Counted from the first letter of the stretch, positions 32,591 through 43,028 are shown. The stretch is 64,000 nucleotides of DNA from Chitinophaga japonensis (GCF_007830125.1 NZ_VLLG01000003.1:362247-426246); one strand, 5' to 3'. Notes: a model not told the origin generated them from the letters alone. Program-made: numbers and translations.

Positions 32591-33700
32591 ATGATGACAG
32601 TAGATTATAAAGACGTAAATGCGACAGCAATGGAAGAAGCGCGTAAGCGGATCCGGGTAACTAAAACCACGCAGCGTCATATTAAGGACGTGGATTTCAA
32701 TGACCTGGTATTTGGCAAGTACTACGCGGACCATATGCTGGTGGCTGACTTTGACGGTAAGGAATGGCGTAATGCAGAAATTCTGCCTTTCCAGAAACTG
32801 TCTGTCAGCCCGGCAAATGCGGCCTGGCATTATGGACAGTCTATTTTTGAAGGCATAAAGGCTTACAAGGACCAGGAAGGCCGTCCTATGATCTTCCGTC
32901 CCCATGCTAATTTTGAGCGCTTCAATCTTTCCGCGGAAAGAATGGCGATGCCGCCCGTGCCGGAATGGCTGTTTGTAGGGGGCCTTGGTATGCTGGTGGG
33001 GCTGGACCGCGACTGGATACCTGCCAGTGAAGGAAGCTCCCTGTACCTGCGCCCCTTTATGATCGCGGCAGACGAGTTTATAGGCGTACGCCCCTCCGAG
33101 ACCTACAAGTTCGTGGTGATCAATTCCCCGGCAGGCGCTTATTTTAACAAGCCCATCAGGCTGCTGGTACAGGATAAGTACTTCCGCGCCTTCCCGGGCG
33201 GCATCGGTTACGCCAAGGCTGCCGGCAACTACGGTGGAGCGATGTACCCCACCATGGAGGCCCGCAAGCAGGGGTACGACCAGATACTGTGGGTAGACGG
33301 CGTGGAGCACAAGTACCTGCAGGAATGCGGTACGATGAACGTATTCGTGATCATCGGTAATAAAGCCATCACGCCGGACCTTACACAAGGCACCATTCTT
33401 GCGGGGGTTACACGCTCCAGCGTAATGGCGCTGCTGGAAGACCTGGGGCTGACGGTGGAAGAGCGGCCGGTGTCTATTGACGAGGTGGTGGCCGCCTGGA
33501 AAGCAGGTACCCTGCGCGAGGTATTCGGTACCGGTACTGCGGCCAGCGTGGCCTATGTAGAGCAGTTGACCTACGGGGAGCACGATATCCGGCTGGACAC
33601 AAGCCGTTACGAAACGGGCGCAGAAGTGATCCGCCGCCTGGATGCGATCCGTACCGGCAAAGAAGCCGATACCAGGGGCTGGAACTATCATATAGATTAA
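32591..33700 (+). CDS. ilvE: Branched-chain amino acid aminotransferase
   Basis: A 369-residue fold-type IV PLP aminotransferase of the type II (eukaryote-like) BCAT group. It moves amino groups between Glu and Leu, Ile or Val. The PLP lysine is K209 in GIGYAKAAGNYGG; QSIFEGIKAY and GVTRSSVMALLEDLG are intact, as is GTGTAASV near the end, which binds phosphate. Two adjacent ATG codons open it. A terminator follows. No other ilv gene is adjacent. Confidence 0.96.
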   Translation: MMTVDYKDVNATAMEEARKRIRVTKTTQRHIKDVDFNDLVFGKYYADHMLVADFDGKEWRNAEILPFQKLSVSPANAAWHYGQSIFEGIKAYKDQEGRPMIFRPHANFERFNLSAERMAMPPVPEWLFVGGLGMLVGLDRDWIPASEGSSLYLRPFMIAADEFIGVRPSETYKFVVINSPAGAYFNKPIRLLVQDKYFRAFPGGIGYAKAAGNYGGAMYPTMEARKQGYDQILWVDGVEHKYLQECGTMNVFVIIGNKAITPDLTQGTILAGVTRSSVMALLEDLGLTVEERPVSIDEVVAAWKAGTLREVFGTGTAASVAYVEQLTYGEHDIRLDTSRYETGAEVIRRLDAIRTGKEADTRGWNYHID

Positions 33701-33727
33701 ATAATTAGTTTTAGTTGTGTTATGATC

Positions 33728-33764
33728 ACAGGCTGTTTCTTAGTGGAACGGCCTGTTCTTTTTC
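33728..33764 (+). terminator. Terminator after ilvE
   Basis: Stem ACAGGC-T-GTT / AAC-G-GCCTGT with the following TTCTTTTT. It starts 27 bases after the ilvE stop. Confidence 0.8.
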
Positions 33765-33794
33765 CGGCTGAAAAGCATTATTTTAGTCCCCTGT

Positions 33795-34079
33795 ATGACG
33801 TTAACCGCTTTTATCGCTTCCCTGGATCAGCCTGCTCCCCCGCAGGAACTGTCTGCTCCCCTGCAGGCCCTCTGGTGGGATGGCAAAGGCCAGTGGGACC
33901 AGGCCCATGATATCGCCCAGGACATTACCAGCAGCACCGGCTCCTGGATCCATGCCTACCTGCACCGCAAGGAGGGCGACCGCTCCAATGCCGCTTACTG
34001 GTACGCCCGGGCCGGCAAAAGCATGCCTTTCAGCCCTCTGGAAGAGGAGTGGGAGCAGATCGCTGCAGCGTTGCTGTAA
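33795..34079 (+). CDS. Small conserved hypothetical protein
   Basis: A 94-residue soluble protein, likely helical, with motifs LWWDGKGQWDQAHDIAQD and GSWIHAYLHRKEGDRSNAAYWYARAGK. These look like a helical hairpin resembling a single TPR-like pair and match a small conserved bacterial family without known function. It lies between the ilvE terminator and the R2 repeat, ahead of rpsL. Confidence 0.75.
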   Translation: MTLTAFIASLDQPAPPQELSAPLQALWWDGKGQWDQAHDIAQDITSSTGSWIHAYLHRKEGDRSNAAYWYARAGKSMPFSPLEEEWEQIAAALL

Positions 34080-34086
34080 AAAAGGG

Positions 34087-34211
34087 AAATTCCAAATTCC
34101 AAAATCCAAATCCCAAAATGGAGGCGGACGCCAATAACGCGGGACAGTTACCCGTAGTTAGGCGGTTTATCGGCAATTTGTTTGGAATTTGGGATGTGGA
34201 ATTTGGAATTT
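34087..34211. repeat. Palindromic intergenic repeat R, copy 2
   Basis: Left arm about 34087-34117 and right arm about 34181-34211, with the complementary CCAAATTCC/GGAATTTGG units and a loop of some 60 bases. The right arm supplies the -33 box of the rpsL promoter. Confidence 0.9.
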
Positions 34212-34233
34212 AATATAAACCATGTTACCTTTG
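34202..34233 (+). promoter_or_regulatory. rpsL-rpsG promoter
   Basis: TTTG at 34202-34205 (inside repeat copy 2), 20 bases, TACCTTTG at 34226-34233. The sequence after it, TTACCTTTGCCGTCCCAAA, is shared with the fusA and rpsJ promoters. Confidence 0.8.
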
Positions 34234-34300
34234 CCGTCCCAAAATCCTGTACCGGATGCTGGGATGTCATTATAAACCGACAGCAAAAACTAGGTAAAGA

Positions 34301-34681
34301 ATGCCTACTATACAACAATTAGTAAGAAAAGGAAGAGAAATTATCCGGGCTAAATCCAAGTCCAGGGCATTAGATAGCTGCCCCCAGCGTCGTGGCGTAT
34401 GTACCCGTGTGTACACCACCACGCCTAAAAAGCCTAACTCTGCCCTGCGTAAGGTAGCAAAGGTGAAGCTGACCAATAAAATAGAGGTGATCGCATATAT
34501 CCCCGGTGAGGGACATAACCTGCAGGAGCACTCTATCGTGTTGATTCGTGGCGGTAGGGTAAAAGACCTGCCGGGTGTGCGTTACCACATCGTGCGCGGC
34601 TCCCTGGATACCGCTGGTGTGAAGGACAGGAAGCAGAGCCGTTCCAAATACGGAACTAAGAAGGAAAAGGCCAAGAAATAA
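34301..34681 (+). CDS. rpsL: Ribosomal protein uS12
   Basis: 126-residue uS12, part of the 30S decoding centre. The [15 protein letters not shown] and [11 protein letters not shown] motifs are intact, with Lys at both positions where streptomycin-resistance changes occur, so it reads as wild type. First gene of a two-gene rpsL-rpsG unit; in many Bacteroidota fusA follows directly, but here fusA is about 6 kb away. Confidence 0.99.
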   Translation: MPTIQQLVRKGREIIRAKSKSRALDSCPQRRGVCTRVYTTTPKKPNSALRKVAKVKLTNKIEVIAYIPGEGHNLQEHSIVLIRGGRVKDLPGVRYHIVRGSLDTAGVKDRKQSRSKYGTKKEKAKK

Positions 34682-34710
34682 ACATTAACGAAAGTAATTT
34701 TTTCAGATAA

Positions 34711-35178
34711 ATGAGAAAGCAAGCTGCTAAAAAACTGCCGTTGGCGCCCGATCCCCGGTTTAATGACAAGCTGGTGACCCGTTTCGTGAATAACGTAATG
34801 GAGCAGGGAAAGAAAAGCATTGCCTACCGGATATTCTACGATGCGATAGACAGGGTGAGCCAGATAACCGGTGAGAACGGTTACGAGGTGTGGAAAAAGG
34901 CGCTGAACAATGTAACGCCTGCTGTAGAAGTACGGAGCCGCCGTATTGGTGGTGCTACCTTCCAGATCCCTTCAGAAGTACGTGCTGACAGGAAAGTGTC
35001 CCTGAGCATCAAGTGGCTGGTACGTTACGCCGGTGAAAGGAATGGTAAGAGCATGGCGGAGAAACTGGCGAACGAGATCGTAGCTGCCAGCAAAGGCGAA
35101 GGTGCCGCTTTCAAGAAGAAAGAAGACACCCACCGTATGGCAGAAGCCAACAAGGCATTCTCTCACTTCCGGGTATAA
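34711..35178 (+). CDS. rpsG: Ribosomal protein uS7
   Basis: 155-residue uS7, assembly initiator of the 30S head that contacts mRNA and E-site tRNA. It has the normal DPRFNDKLVTRFVNNVM start and the EVRSRRIGGATFQIPSEV loop. It starts 29 bases after rpsL and is followed by a strong terminator, so fusA is not cotranscribed. Confidence 0.99.
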   Translation: MRKQAAKKLPLAPDPRFNDKLVTRFVNNVMEQGKKSIAYRIFYDAIDRVSQITGENGYEVWKKALNNVTPAVEVRSRRIGGATFQIPSEVRADRKVSLSIKWLVRYAGERNGKSMAEKLANEIVAASKGEGAAFKKKEDTHRMAEANKAFSHFRV

Positions 35179-35202
35179 ACGCAACGCTCAAAGCGTAAAG
35201 AT

Positions 35203-35247
35203 AAAAGCAGAAAGCCAGCAGGATATACCTGCCGGCTTTCTGCTTTT
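35203..35247 (+). terminator. Terminator after rpsG
   Basis: AAAAGCAGAAAGCC (35203-35216) pairs with GGCTTTCTGCTTTT (35234-35247), with an inner GCAGG/CCTGC stem. Confidence 0.9.
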
Positions 35248-35281
35248 GGTTTTATAGATAGGGCCATCCCGCCCACAGTAT

Positions 35282-35316
35282 AAAAAACCCGGGGCTGCAC
35301 CGCGCCCCGGGTTTTT
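35282..35316. terminator. Terminator after the collagen-like gene
   Basis: AAAAACCCGGGGC / GCCCCGGGTTTTT, 13 base pairs, A-run and T-run on either side. It serves the minus-strand collagen-like gene, which ends 24 bases away. Confidence 0.9.
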
Positions 35317-35339
35317 ATTTTTAGTCTTTTACTTTTTAT

Positions 35340-38330
35340 TTACTTCACGCTTACCAGCACCCTTATTTTACCGGTACCCTGCCCGTTAAAGGTTTCCAGC
35401 GCCTTGCCGATCACCTGCCCGGGCCTTACCTTGTCCGGGTCTGCCTTCATGGCATGGCCGGCCAGGCTGCTGGTCACCAGCAGGTCGCCCCTTTGGATAG
35501 GCCCGTTCTCGCCGCATACCTTGGTGGGGATCACCCCGATCACGCCCATGGGTACTTTGTCGGAAATATCCGCGTCTATGTGCTCTTCTGTGAGCAGCAC
35601 CCCGGGCCTGGTGGCATATACGCCGGCCACCAGGGTGGAGTAGGGGGTGGCAGACCTTTCCACGGTACGGTCCGTAGTGGTGGATATCACCAGCACATCG
35701 CCGGGCTCGTAATCCTGCAGGGGGCCGGTCACGTCAAAGACTTCCGCTACGTCGGCCCCGCTGTTCTGCGTGCCGCCGTTAAAGAAGCCGCGGCCGGCGG
35801 AGTTGATCCGGGCAACGTTCACCGTGCCGGGATTACCTGATTTAAATACGGCGATACTGCCGTTGCTGTGCTGCTCAACCGTCAGTACCGGGTTGGTATT
35901 GGACGTGTTGAAGTTCACCATGCGGGCGGCCCTGCCTGTGCTGAAATTGGGGGTCCAGGCATAAAGCGCGCTACCGGTGCCGTCTGCGGTCGTTTCCACG
36001 CCATCACCGGCATTGTTGGCATTGGCGGTAATACCGTTGCCGTTACCTTCCGCTATGGCAATAAGGGCGGGACCGTTGCCAGCCGGGTTGGAGGCATGGA
36101 ACAGGCCGGCAAAGCCCCCGGTGCCGGAGGATACGCCGTAAATACCGGCAGTGCCGAAATTGGAGAACTGGGAATTCACTTCGCCCCTTACGGCTGCCTT
36201 CGTGCCGGTCACCCTGTCTACTTTGAAGTTGCCGGCAATCCCGTTGCCCACGGTAGTGACAGTGATCACATCGCTTTGGTTGTTTTCATTAAAGATATTA
36301 AAGCGCCCGGCCCGGCCCGTAGCAAAGGTGGGCACCCAGGCGTAGAGGGCATTGCCGGCCCCGTCGATGTTGGTTTCTATCCCGTTACCATTCTTGCCGG
36401 CGTTAGCGGTAATGGCATTGCCATTGCCGTCTGTAATCGCTACCAGCGCAGCGCCGTTGCCATTGACATTGGAGGCGTGGAACAGGCCGGCAAGGCCGCC
36501 GGTGCCGGAAGATATGCCAAACAGGCCGGCAGCGCCGAAGTTGCCGAAGATAGTCTTTACCTCGCCCCGTACCGCTGCTGCCACGCTGTTGGTGTTGTTC
36601 ACCAGGAAGGAAGCGGCATTGCCCTGGGTGTTGTCCGGGATATTGCCGTTGCCGTTGGTCTCTACTTCCAGGGTGTTACCGGTCGTGTTGGTGGCATTCA
36701 GGTTGACAAAGCGGCCGGCCCGGCCGGTACCATTGTTCAGCCCTACCTGGCCGAGAACGCCTATGCTGGTACCGCTGTTGTTGCCGGAAACAAACCCGCG
36801 CACACCGTAGCCGCCCCCGTCGTTGCGGCCCACTACCGCGCCGGCAATATCGCTGTTGGCGCGGCCTACTACGGCTTCGCCGCCGCCGTTGTTATCGCCT
36901 ACGATGCCGGCGGATACCTGCTGGGTGGTAATACCATGTACACTGAAACCGGAGCCGGTGCTGCTCCGTACGCCCGCGCCATTGCCGCTGGTGGTAACGT
37001 TGATCACGGTGCCGTTGCCCACAGTGTTGGCTTCCAGTACTGTATTGTTATTGGCGTTGTTGTAGATAGCCATGTTGGCCGGGATGCCATTATTACTGGT
37101 AGCGGTAAGGCCGGTGCCGGTATTGCTGTTGGCATATACGCCAAAGCCGCCCCCGCTGGCGTTGCCGTATACGCCCAGCCCGTTGGGGGTAACGCCGTAT
37201 ACGCCCCAGCCGCTGCCTTCCTGGGATCCCCATACGCCTACGCCCAGGCCGCCGGTGCCGTTATTGATCCCTCTCACACCGGCAGAGAAGCCGCCTGGGG
37301 AAGCAGAGGAAACGATACCGCGGATGGCGGCGATGTTGCTGGTAGCAGTATTGTTCACCCCTTCAAGCGAGGTGCCGTCGCCATTATTGGTGATGCTGAA
37401 GAGCGTGGCGGCATTATTCTCTACGGCGGCATAGGGCAGGGTAAAACCACCGCCGCCGCCGCCGGTGTTATCTGCACCGGGCGTCCAGTTTACGCCATCG
37501 AATTTTAATACCTGGCCGGCAACCGGGTCTGTAGTTGACACCGGGATGTTCTGAAGCTGCGCTACGGTAGGGTTAGGATAATTACCGCTTAGATCTCCAC
37601 CGGCCGGGGAGCTATTGATATCTCCCGGAGGGCCTTGCGGACCGGCTGGTCCTGCAGGTCCGGCTGGTCCCGCGGGCCCAATTGGCCCGGCAGGTCCTGC
37701 TGGTCCAACCGGTCCGGTCGCTCCCTGGGGGCCTGCAGGCCCTTCAGCCCCCTGCGGTCCCGCAGGGCCGGCTGCGCCAACGGGGCCGGGCAAACCTTGC
37801 GGACCAGGTATGCCCTGGTCGCCGGCAGGTCCTTCAGGTCCCTGTGGTCCGGCAGGTCCTGCTGGTCCGGTGGCTCCTGCGGGGCCAGCCGGTCCGGCCG
37901 GCCCTTGCGGGCCAGGATTGCCATTGGCGGCATATAAGGCAAAGGGCACGCTTTTCAGTTGGGTAGTGCCCAGGGTCTCAAAGCTGCCGCCACCGGCAGC
38001 TACTTCCACTTTCAGGTATTGGTCCGCGTTGGCCCAGGGTACGGCCGCAAAGGTGCCGCTTACCGGGGCGCCGTTGCCTATCTGCAGGGTAAACAGCCCC
38101 AACTGGTTGGTCGTCACGTCATGTGTTTCCTGGTACTGTACCGGGCCATTGGCGGCCCCGCCCAGGATGGAGATGCGTACGGAAAGCGACTGGTTGCCCA
38201 GCGTAGCGCCGTTGGCATTACGGGCTACGGCCTGGTAGTTAATGCCATTGAGGCCGGATTGTGCCTGCAGGCCGCCGGCAGCGGCCATCAGCAACAAGGT
38301 GGTGAGTATATATAGTTTTCGCATGTGCAT
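35340..38330 (-). CDS. Collagen-like secreted repeat protein
   Basis: A 996-residue exported protein. Signal peptide at 3-24 ([16 protein letters not shown]), an N-terminal beta domain (about 25-135) common on Bacteroidota surface fibres, about 33 uninterrupted G-x-y triplets (137-237) rich in GPAGPQGP as in collagen-like tail proteins, then a long series of beta repeats (about 300-880), and a C-terminal beta domain ([13 protein letters not shown] to VSVK). In the middle there are near-duplicate units, two starting AAVRGEV and each with SSGTGG(L/F)AGLFHASN. Probably a surface fibre or sheath. No type IX sorting domain is visible. A start two codons later (38324) is equally possible. Confidence 0.85.
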   Translation of the reverse strand: MHMRKLYILTTLLLMAAAGGLQAQSGLNGINYQAVARNANGATLGNQSLSVRISILGGAANGPVQYQETHDVTTNQLGLFTLQIGNGAPVSGTFAAVPWANADQYLKVEVAAGGGSFETLGTTQLKSVPFALYAANGNPGPQGPAGPAGPAGATGPAGPAGPQGPEGPAGDQGIPGPQGLPGPVGAAGPAGPQGAEGPAGPQGATGPVGPAGPAGPIGPAGPAGPAGPAGPQGPPGDINSSPAGGDLSGNYPNPTVAQLQNIPVSTTDPVAGQVLKFDGVNWTPGADNTGGGGGGFTLPYAAVENNAATLFSITNNGDGTSLEGVNNTATSNIAAIRGIVSSASPGGFSAGVRGINNGTGGLGVGVWGSQEGSGWGVYGVTPNGLGVYGNASGGGFGVYANSNTGTGLTATSNNGIPANMAIYNNANNNTVLEANTVGNGTVINVTTSGNGAGVRSSTGSGFSVHGITTQQVSAGIVGDNNGGGEAVVGRANSDIAGAVVGRNDGGGYGVRGFVSGNNSGTSIGVLGQVGLNNGTGRAGRFVNLNATNTTGNTLEVETNGNGNIPDNTQGNAASFLVNNTNSVAAAVRGEVKTIFGNFGAAGLFGISSGTGGLAGLFHASNVNGNGAALVAITDGNGNAITANAGKNGNGIETNIDGAGNALYAWVPTFATGRAGRFNIFNENNQSDVITVTTVGNGIAGNFKVDRVTGTKAAVRGEVNSQFSNFGTAGIYGVSSGTGGFAGLFHASNPAGNGPALIAIAEGNGNGITANANNAGDGVETTADGTGSALYAWTPNFSTGRAARMVNFNTSNTNPVLTVEQHSNGSIAVFKSGNPGTVNVARINSAGRGFFNGGTQNSGADVAEVFDVTGPLQDYEPGDVLVISTTTDRTVERSATPYSTLVAGVYATRPGVLLTEEHIDADISDKVPMGVIGVIPTKVCGENGPIQRGDLLVTSSLAGHAMKADPDKVRPGQVIGKALETFNGQGTGKIRVLVSVK

Positions 38331-38335
38331 GATTT

Positions 38336-38695
38336 TTATTGTTGTGGTTGAATCGGGGCCTTGGTGCTTTTAGGTTTCGGCGCTAATTTTTGGGCGGCCT
38401 CCGTTACAGGCATATCGGAAGGCAATGGCTTGTTTGCGCCGGCAGGCGTAATGGCAGCACGGCGCTGAACGCTGCTGCCGGCTGGCCGCTGGTAGTTGGT
38501 AAAGATCAGCTCCCGGGTAGAGGCGGCGGTTTTACGCGGGTCGGGGGCCGTTTCCTTTTGCTGCAGGGTGGAAAGATCCTTTTGAAAAGTAGGGAAGAGT
38601 TGATCCCTTGTTTTCTGTGCGCTGGCGCTGCCACAAGTCAGTACGGTAAGCAGTATTGCCAGCAGGGGCAGGGCCTTGATCATGAAATTTTGCAT
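38336..38695 (-). CDS. Small secreted hypothetical protein
   Basis: A 119-residue exported protein: signal peptide at 1-26 (ending CGSASAQ), then a polar region rich in Lys, Gln, Pro and Ala with no clear fold. It lies 5 bases upstream of the collagen-like gene and 33 bases after the porV-like gene, so it is part of the same operon. No known family. The signal peptide could begin at the first or fifth codon. Confidence 0.7.
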   Translation of the reverse strand: MQNFMIKALPLLAILLTVLTCGSASAQKTRDQLFPTFQKDLSTLQQKETAPDPRKTAASTRELIFTNYQRPAGSSVQRRAAITPAGANKPLPSDMPVTEAAQKLAPKPKSTKAPIQPQQ

Positions 38696-38728
38696 ATACT
38701 CTTGATTTGAAATGGTTTAGCAATTATT

Positions 38729-39880
38729 TTATCTGCTCCTGGTATACACCAGCGAGCATTTGAAGGAATTGCGCTGCCAGATGCCGGAAGTGGGCATAAG
38801 GTAAGCAGCATCAAATCCCAGGGAATTTATGCGCACGCCCAGGCCGGCGCTGAAGTGCTGCCGGTAGCCCTTGTTGGGGTGCTCATGGAAGTAGCCGGTG
38901 CGCACAAAGAACTGCTGCCGGTAGGCGTATTCCAGCCCGCCTGCCACCGTAAACTCCCGCAGCTCTTCTGAAAAGCCGCCGGGAGCATCCGTAAAGGAGG
39001 AAAAAATGGCTGCCGCCACGCCCCGGTCCGGGTCTTTTCCCTTCTCGATCACGCCTGTAGGCTGCCCGTTGGCGTCCAGTTGGTAAATGGGAGGCGTGGG
39101 CACCAGCAGTTTGTTGATGTCCGCCAGTATGGTAAACTGGTGATCGTCCGTATGCACAAAAGTGTAGCCGCCGCCAATGCGGAGGTTCATGGGGAGGAAG
39201 GTCCGGCGGTTGTTGTCATCGGTATACTGCAGCTTGGAGCCGATGTTGGTAAAGCTGATGCCCCAGCAGTAGCGGTTGCCATAGTCCAGGTTGTCTGCCT
39301 GGTTCTGGTAGTACAGCCCCACATCGCCGGCAACGGCGGAAGCAGGCTTTTGCTGCAGGCCGTTGTAGGTGCCCTGCCCTAACTGGCTGCGGATGTAGCG
39401 CAGGGATACGGCCAGCGACAGGTGCCGGCCCAGCTTCCGGGCGTAGGCCGCGTCTATGGCGTATTCAATGGCATGATATTGCTGCAGCATCATGCCGTTC
39501 TCGTCCCGGAAGGTGATGTCGCCATGATCAAAATATTTTACGGACAGGCCCGCCCCTTCCTTGTCACTGAAGTTTTTGAAGGCGGCGAGGTAGCCCATAT
39601 GTGTTTTGTGATCATTGATCTCCCACATCCAGGGGGAATAAGAGGCGCTCACGCCCCAGTCGCCGGCAAACACGATCTTTGCCGCGTTGCCGAACAGGTC
39701 ATTGGCGTCCGGCGCCAGGCCGGTAATGGCATCCCCAACAGCGCCGCTGCGCGCGTCAGGATTGACCAGCAGGAAGGAAGCGCCTGGGTTCACCGGCTTT
39801 TCCTGCCCTTTCTGGGCCGACAGCGGCAGGGCGGCGGCCAGCAGCAGGCAGGCGGGTAATAAGGTAAAGCGGTATTGCAT
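38729..39880 (-). CDS. PorV-family outer-membrane barrel (type IX secretion related)
   Basis: A 383-residue outer-membrane protein. Signal peptide at 1-22, then the PorV/PorQ pattern: FLLVNPDARSGAVGDA, YSPWMWEINDHKTHMGYLAAF, RYIRSQL, NLRIGGGYTF and ILADINKLLVPTPP, ending in aromatic strands. In type IX secretion PorV shuttles cargo from the Sov translocon to the attachment complex. Whether this is the main PorV or a paralog serving the neighbouring surface proteins cannot be told from the window. It starts 10 bases after the sorting-domain gene. Confidence 0.85.
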   Translation of the reverse strand: MQYRFTLLPACLLLAAALPLSAQKGQEKPVNPGASFLLVNPDARSGAVGDAITGLAPDANDLFGNAAKIVFAGDWGVSASYSPWMWEINDHKTHMGYLAAFKNFSDKEGAGLSVKYFDHGDITFRDENGMMLQQYHAIEYAIDAAYARKLGRHLSLAVSLRYIRSQLGQGTYNGLQQKPASAVAGDVGLYYQNQADNLDYGNRYCWGISFTNIGSKLQYTDDNNRRTFLPMNLRIGGGYTFVHTDDHQFTILADINKLLVPTPPIYQLDANGQPTGVIEKGKDPDRGVAAAIFSSFTDAPGGFSEELREFTVAGGLEYAYRQQFFVRTGYFHEHPNKGYRQHFSAGLGVRINSLGFDAAYLMPTSGIWQRNSFKCSLVYTRSR

Positions 39881-39890
39881 ATTGCACGAT

Positions 39891-40394
39891 TTATTGGATG
39901 ATCAGTTTCTCAAAGAATACCTTTCCATTGATGTTCAGCATCACGGTGTAAATGCCGGCCGCAAAGCGGTTTACCGGTATGGGGATGATCACCTGTCCCG
40001 GGCCATAATGCCGGAACTGCTGGAACATCTGCTGTCCGGCGCTGTTGACCAGCCGGAACAGCACGGCGCCCGGCGTCAGCAGCTCAAACTGTACTTTCAC
40101 CGTGGTGGAGGCGGGGTTGGGGTACAGGATGTAATTGATGATGGGATCTTTGCCCGGCGGCAGGGGAGGCAGCTCCGGCTGCTGGAATCCCTGGGTGAGC
40201 ATACTGTTGCCTGCCGAAAAGGTGGCCACCACCGGCTCGCCGATGGTATACTGGATCAGTATGTTGCCAATAAGGCCGCTGCCGCCGCTGCTGGCGGTAA
40301 CCTGCCGTTGCAGCGCCAGTTGGCCCCTGGCCGGCAGGTGCCAGAGCAGCCCCGATAGCAATGCAGGCAATAGCAAGGAGTACATTTGTTTCAT
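39891..40394 (-). CDS. Small type IX secretion substrate with C-terminal sorting domain
   Basis: A 167-residue exported protein. Signal peptide at 1-24 (ending PARGQ), a short beta region with IQYTIGEPVVATFSAGNSMLTQGFQQPE typical of these proteins, and a C-terminal type A sorting domain starting ILYPNPAS and ending AGIYTVMLNINGKVFFEKLIIQ. That domain directs export by the type IX system and is cleaved or anchored at the surface. First gene of the four-gene group. Biological role unknown. Confidence 0.88.
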   Translation of the reverse strand: MKQMYSLLLPALLSGLLWHLPARGQLALQRQVTASSGGSGLIGNILIQYTIGEPVVATFSAGNSMLTQGFQQPELPPLPPGKDPIINYILYPNPASTTVKVQFELLTPGAVLFRLVNSAGQQMFQQFRHYGPGQVIIPIPVNRFAAGIYTVMLNINGKVFFEKLIIQ

Positions 40395-40768
40395 GTAGGT
40401 ATTAGTTTATTATGATGTGATACGCGTTGATTACCGGAGAGGCAATACCCTGCCACCCCCCTCTGGGCCATTCAGGCCGGCGGGCGCCAGGTTATGAACT
40501 TGAAAGTGCTGAAAAACAGAATGTTACAGGTCCTGCACGATGTTGTGCGGCGAAGGCTCTCCACTTGTATCCGGCTGACACAACATTTCGGGGAAACACG
40601 GAACAAAAGTTGTATAAAAACCGGTTGCAGACAACCGTCACTTACTGTTCGGTCCCATTAAGGTGGTAGCCGGTAGAAAGCATTCGGTATCTGGTGCTGA
40701 CAGGTTTACTTATGGGGGAAGCCTATAATCTGTAACCGGATGATATTTGTCTGGCGGGCGAAATAACA
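40395..40768. other. Divergent gap between the surface-protein operon and fusA
   Basis: No gene or RNA is recognisable. No minus-strand TAnnTTTG element for the surface-protein operon was found, so its promoter is undefined. Confidence 0.6.
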
Positions 40769-40819
40769 TTTTGACAATATTTCCCCGTTTTATTTATTGT
40801 CAAAAAAGGATTACCTTTG
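40769..40819 (+). promoter_or_regulatory. fusA promoter region with inverted repeat
   Basis: The -7 element TACCTTTG is at 40812-40819. Upstream, TTTTGACAAT (40769-40778) and ATTGTCAAAA (40796-40805) form a perfect 10-base inverted repeat covering the -33 area, possibly an operator. A standard -33 box at the usual spacing is not clear. Confidence 0.6.
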
Positions 40820-40859
40820 CCCCCCAAATTGCATTCATTATACAGTCATTTCTAATATT

Positions 40860-43007
40860 ATGGCAGACTTAAGATTTCAAAGGAACTTTGGTATTGCGGC
40901 CCACATTGATGCGGGTAAGACCACGACCACAGAGCGTATCCTGTACTATACAGGTAAAACCCACAAAATTGGTGAGGTGCACGAAGGGGCTGCCACCATG
41001 GACTGGATGGCACAAGAGCAGGAAAGAGGTATTACCATCACATCTGCTGCTACCACCTGTTTCTGGAACTTCCCCACGCTGCAGGGCCAGACCACTCCCG
41101 ATACCAAGCAATATAAATTTAACATCATCGATACCCCGGGCCACGTGGACTTTACCGTGGAAGTAGAGCGCTCCCTGCGCGTGCTGGACGGCCTGGTAGC
41201 GCTGTTCTGCGCCGTATCCGGCGTAGAGCCCCAGTCTGAGACCGTATGGCGCCAGGCTAACCGCTACCGCGTACCCCGTATCGGTTTCGTAAATAAAATG
41301 GACCGCTCCGGTGCCGACTTCCTGAACGTGGTAAAACAGGTGAAGGAAATGCTGGGCGCCAACCCTGTGCCCCTGGTACTGCCCATCGGCGCTGAAGATA
41401 CCTTTAAAGGCGTGGTAGACCTGATCACCATGAAAGGCATCATCTGGGACGAGGAAAGCAAAGGCGCTACCTACCAGGAGATCGAGATCCCCGAGGATAT
41501 GAAAGCCGAAGCAGAAGAATGGAGAGGCAAGCTCGTGGAAGCCGTGGCTGAGTACGACGACCAGTTGATGGAGAAATTCTTCGACGATCCCAACTCCATT
41601 TCCGAAGCAGAAATTCACGAAGCCATTCGTAAGGCTACGATCGATATCGCCATCATCCCGATGATGTGTGGTTCCTCCTTCAAGAACAAGGGCGTACAGA
41701 AAATGCTGGATGCCGTTTGCCGTTACCTGCCTTCCCCGATGGATATTGAGTCTGTAAAAGGCACCAATCCCGACACCGGTGAAGAGCTGGAGCGCCACCC
41801 CGATGCAAAAGAGCCTTTTGCCGCCCTGGCGTTCAAGATCGCTACCGACCCGTTCGTAGGCCGCCTGGCTTTCTTCCGCGCCTATTCCGGCCGCCTGGAA
41901 GCAGGTTCCTATGTGCTGAATACCCGCACCGGCAAGAACGAGCGTATCAGCCGTATCATGCAGATGCACGCCAACAAGCAGAACCCCATCGACGCCATTG
42001 AAGCGGGCGATATCGGCGCTGCCGTTGGTTTTAAAGATATCAAAACCGGGGATACCCTTTGCGATGAGAAACATCCCATCGTACTGGAAGCCATGACCTT
42101 CCCCGACCCGGTGATCTCTGTAGCTGTGGAGCCCAAGACCCAGGCCGATGTGGACAAAATGGGTATGGCTATCGCCAAGCTGGTGGAAGAAGATCCGACC
42201 CTGAAAGTGAAAACAGATGAAGATACCGGCCAGACCGTACTGAGCGGGATGGGCGAGCTGCACCTGGAGATCATCGTAGACCGTATGAAACGCGAGTTCA
42301 AGGTGGAAGTGAACCAGGGTGCGCCGCAGGTAGCTTATAAAGAAGCCCTGACCACTACTGTTGAGCACCGCGAAGTGTATAAGAAACAGACTGGTGGCCG
42401 TGGTAAATTCGCCGACATCCAGGTAGAGATCGGTCCTGCAGATGCAGAATGGCTGAAAGAGAACGATGGCAAGAACTTCCAGTTCGTTAACGATATCTTT
42501 GGTGGTGCTATTCCGAAGGAATTCATCCCCGCGGTACAGAAAGGCTTTGAGCAGTCCATGAACAATGGCGTGCTGGCCAACTACCCGCTGGACCATCTGA
42601 AAATACGTTTGTTTGACGGTTCCTTCCACGCAGTGGACTCCGACGCCATGTCCTTCGAGCTGTGCGCAAAGTCCGCTTTCCGTGAAGCAGCCCGTAAAGC
42701 CAAGCCCGTACTGCTGGAGCCTATCATGAAAGTGGAAGTGACCACTCCTGACCAGTACATGGGTGATGTAACCGGTGACCTGAACCGCCGCCGTGGTATG
42801 CTGGAAGGTATGGAATCAAGGGCAGGCGCCCAGGTGATCAAGGCCAAGGTGCCGCTGAGCGAAATGTTCGGTTATGTAACCCAGTTGCGCTCCCTGTCCT
42901 CCGGCCGTGCTACCTCCATCATGGAGTTCTCTCACTATGCGCCGGCGCCCGCCAACGTTTCTGCAGAAGTGGTGGCCAAGGTGAAAGGCAAAGTGAACGC
43001 CGACTAA
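40860..43007 (+). CDS. fusA: Elongation factor G
   Basis: 715-residue translational GTPase that drives ribosome translocation. GTPase motifs [22 protein letters not shown] and NKMDRSGAD are intact; domain IV ([17 protein letters not shown]) and domain V follow. The start at 40860 ([20 protein letters not shown]) is the family start; the frame is open 21 codons further but those include the promoter. It is alone here, with no tuf gene after it. A terminator lies 22 bases downstream. Confidence 0.98.
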   Translation: MADLRFQRNFGIAAHIDAGKTTTTERILYYTGKTHKIGEVHEGAATMDWMAQEQERGITITSAATTCFWNFPTLQGQTTPDTKQYKFNIIDTPGHVDFTVEVERSLRVLDGLVALFCAVSGVEPQSETVWRQANRYRVPRIGFVNKMDRSGADFLNVVKQVKEMLGANPVPLVLPIGAEDTFKGVVDLITMKGIIWDEESKGATYQEIEIPEDMKAEAEEWRGKLVEAVAEYDDQLMEKFFDDPNSISEAEIHEAIRKATIDIAIIPMMCGSSFKNKGVQKMLDAVCRYLPSPMDIESVKGTNPDTGEELERHPDAKEPFAALAFKIATDPFVGRLAFFRAYSGRLEAGSYVLNTRTGKNERISRIMQMHANKQNPIDAIEAGDIGAAVGFKDIKTGDTLCDEKHPIVLEAMTFPDPVISVAVEPKTQADVDKMGMAIAKLVEEDPTLKVKTDEDTGQTVLSGMGELHLEIIVDRMKREFKVEVNQGAPQVAYKEALTTTVEHREVYKKQTGGRGKFADIQVEIGPADAEWLKENDGKNFQFVNDIFGGAIPKEFIPAVQKGFEQSMNNGVLANYPLDHLKIRLFDGSFHAVDSDAMSFELCAKSAFREAARKAKPVLLEPIMKVEVTTPDQYMGDVTGDLNRRRGMLEGMESRAGAQVIKAKVPLSEMFGYVTQLRSLSSGRATSIMEFSHYAPAPANVSAEVVAKVKGKVNAD

Positions 43008-43028
43008 TTAAGTAAGAAGTAACGTAAT

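Noticed and set aside
33722..33910. 62-codon frame overlapping the ilvE terminator
   Set aside because: It runs through a terminator hairpin and overlaps the better-supported gene at 33795.
35868..37508. Long open frame (546 codons) opposite the collagen-like gene
   Set aside because: It is a by-product of the repetitive, GC-biased codons of the real minus-strand gene; no start context, no known domain.
37615..38238. Plus-strand frame that itself reads as GPAGPAG collagen-like triplets
   Set aside because: The reverse complement of GGN-CCN-GCN codons also reads as Gly, Pro and Ala, so it mirrors the true collagen region.
40869..42629. 586-codon frame opposite fusA
   Set aside because: Antisense shadow of a highly conserved gene; composition unlike a real protein.
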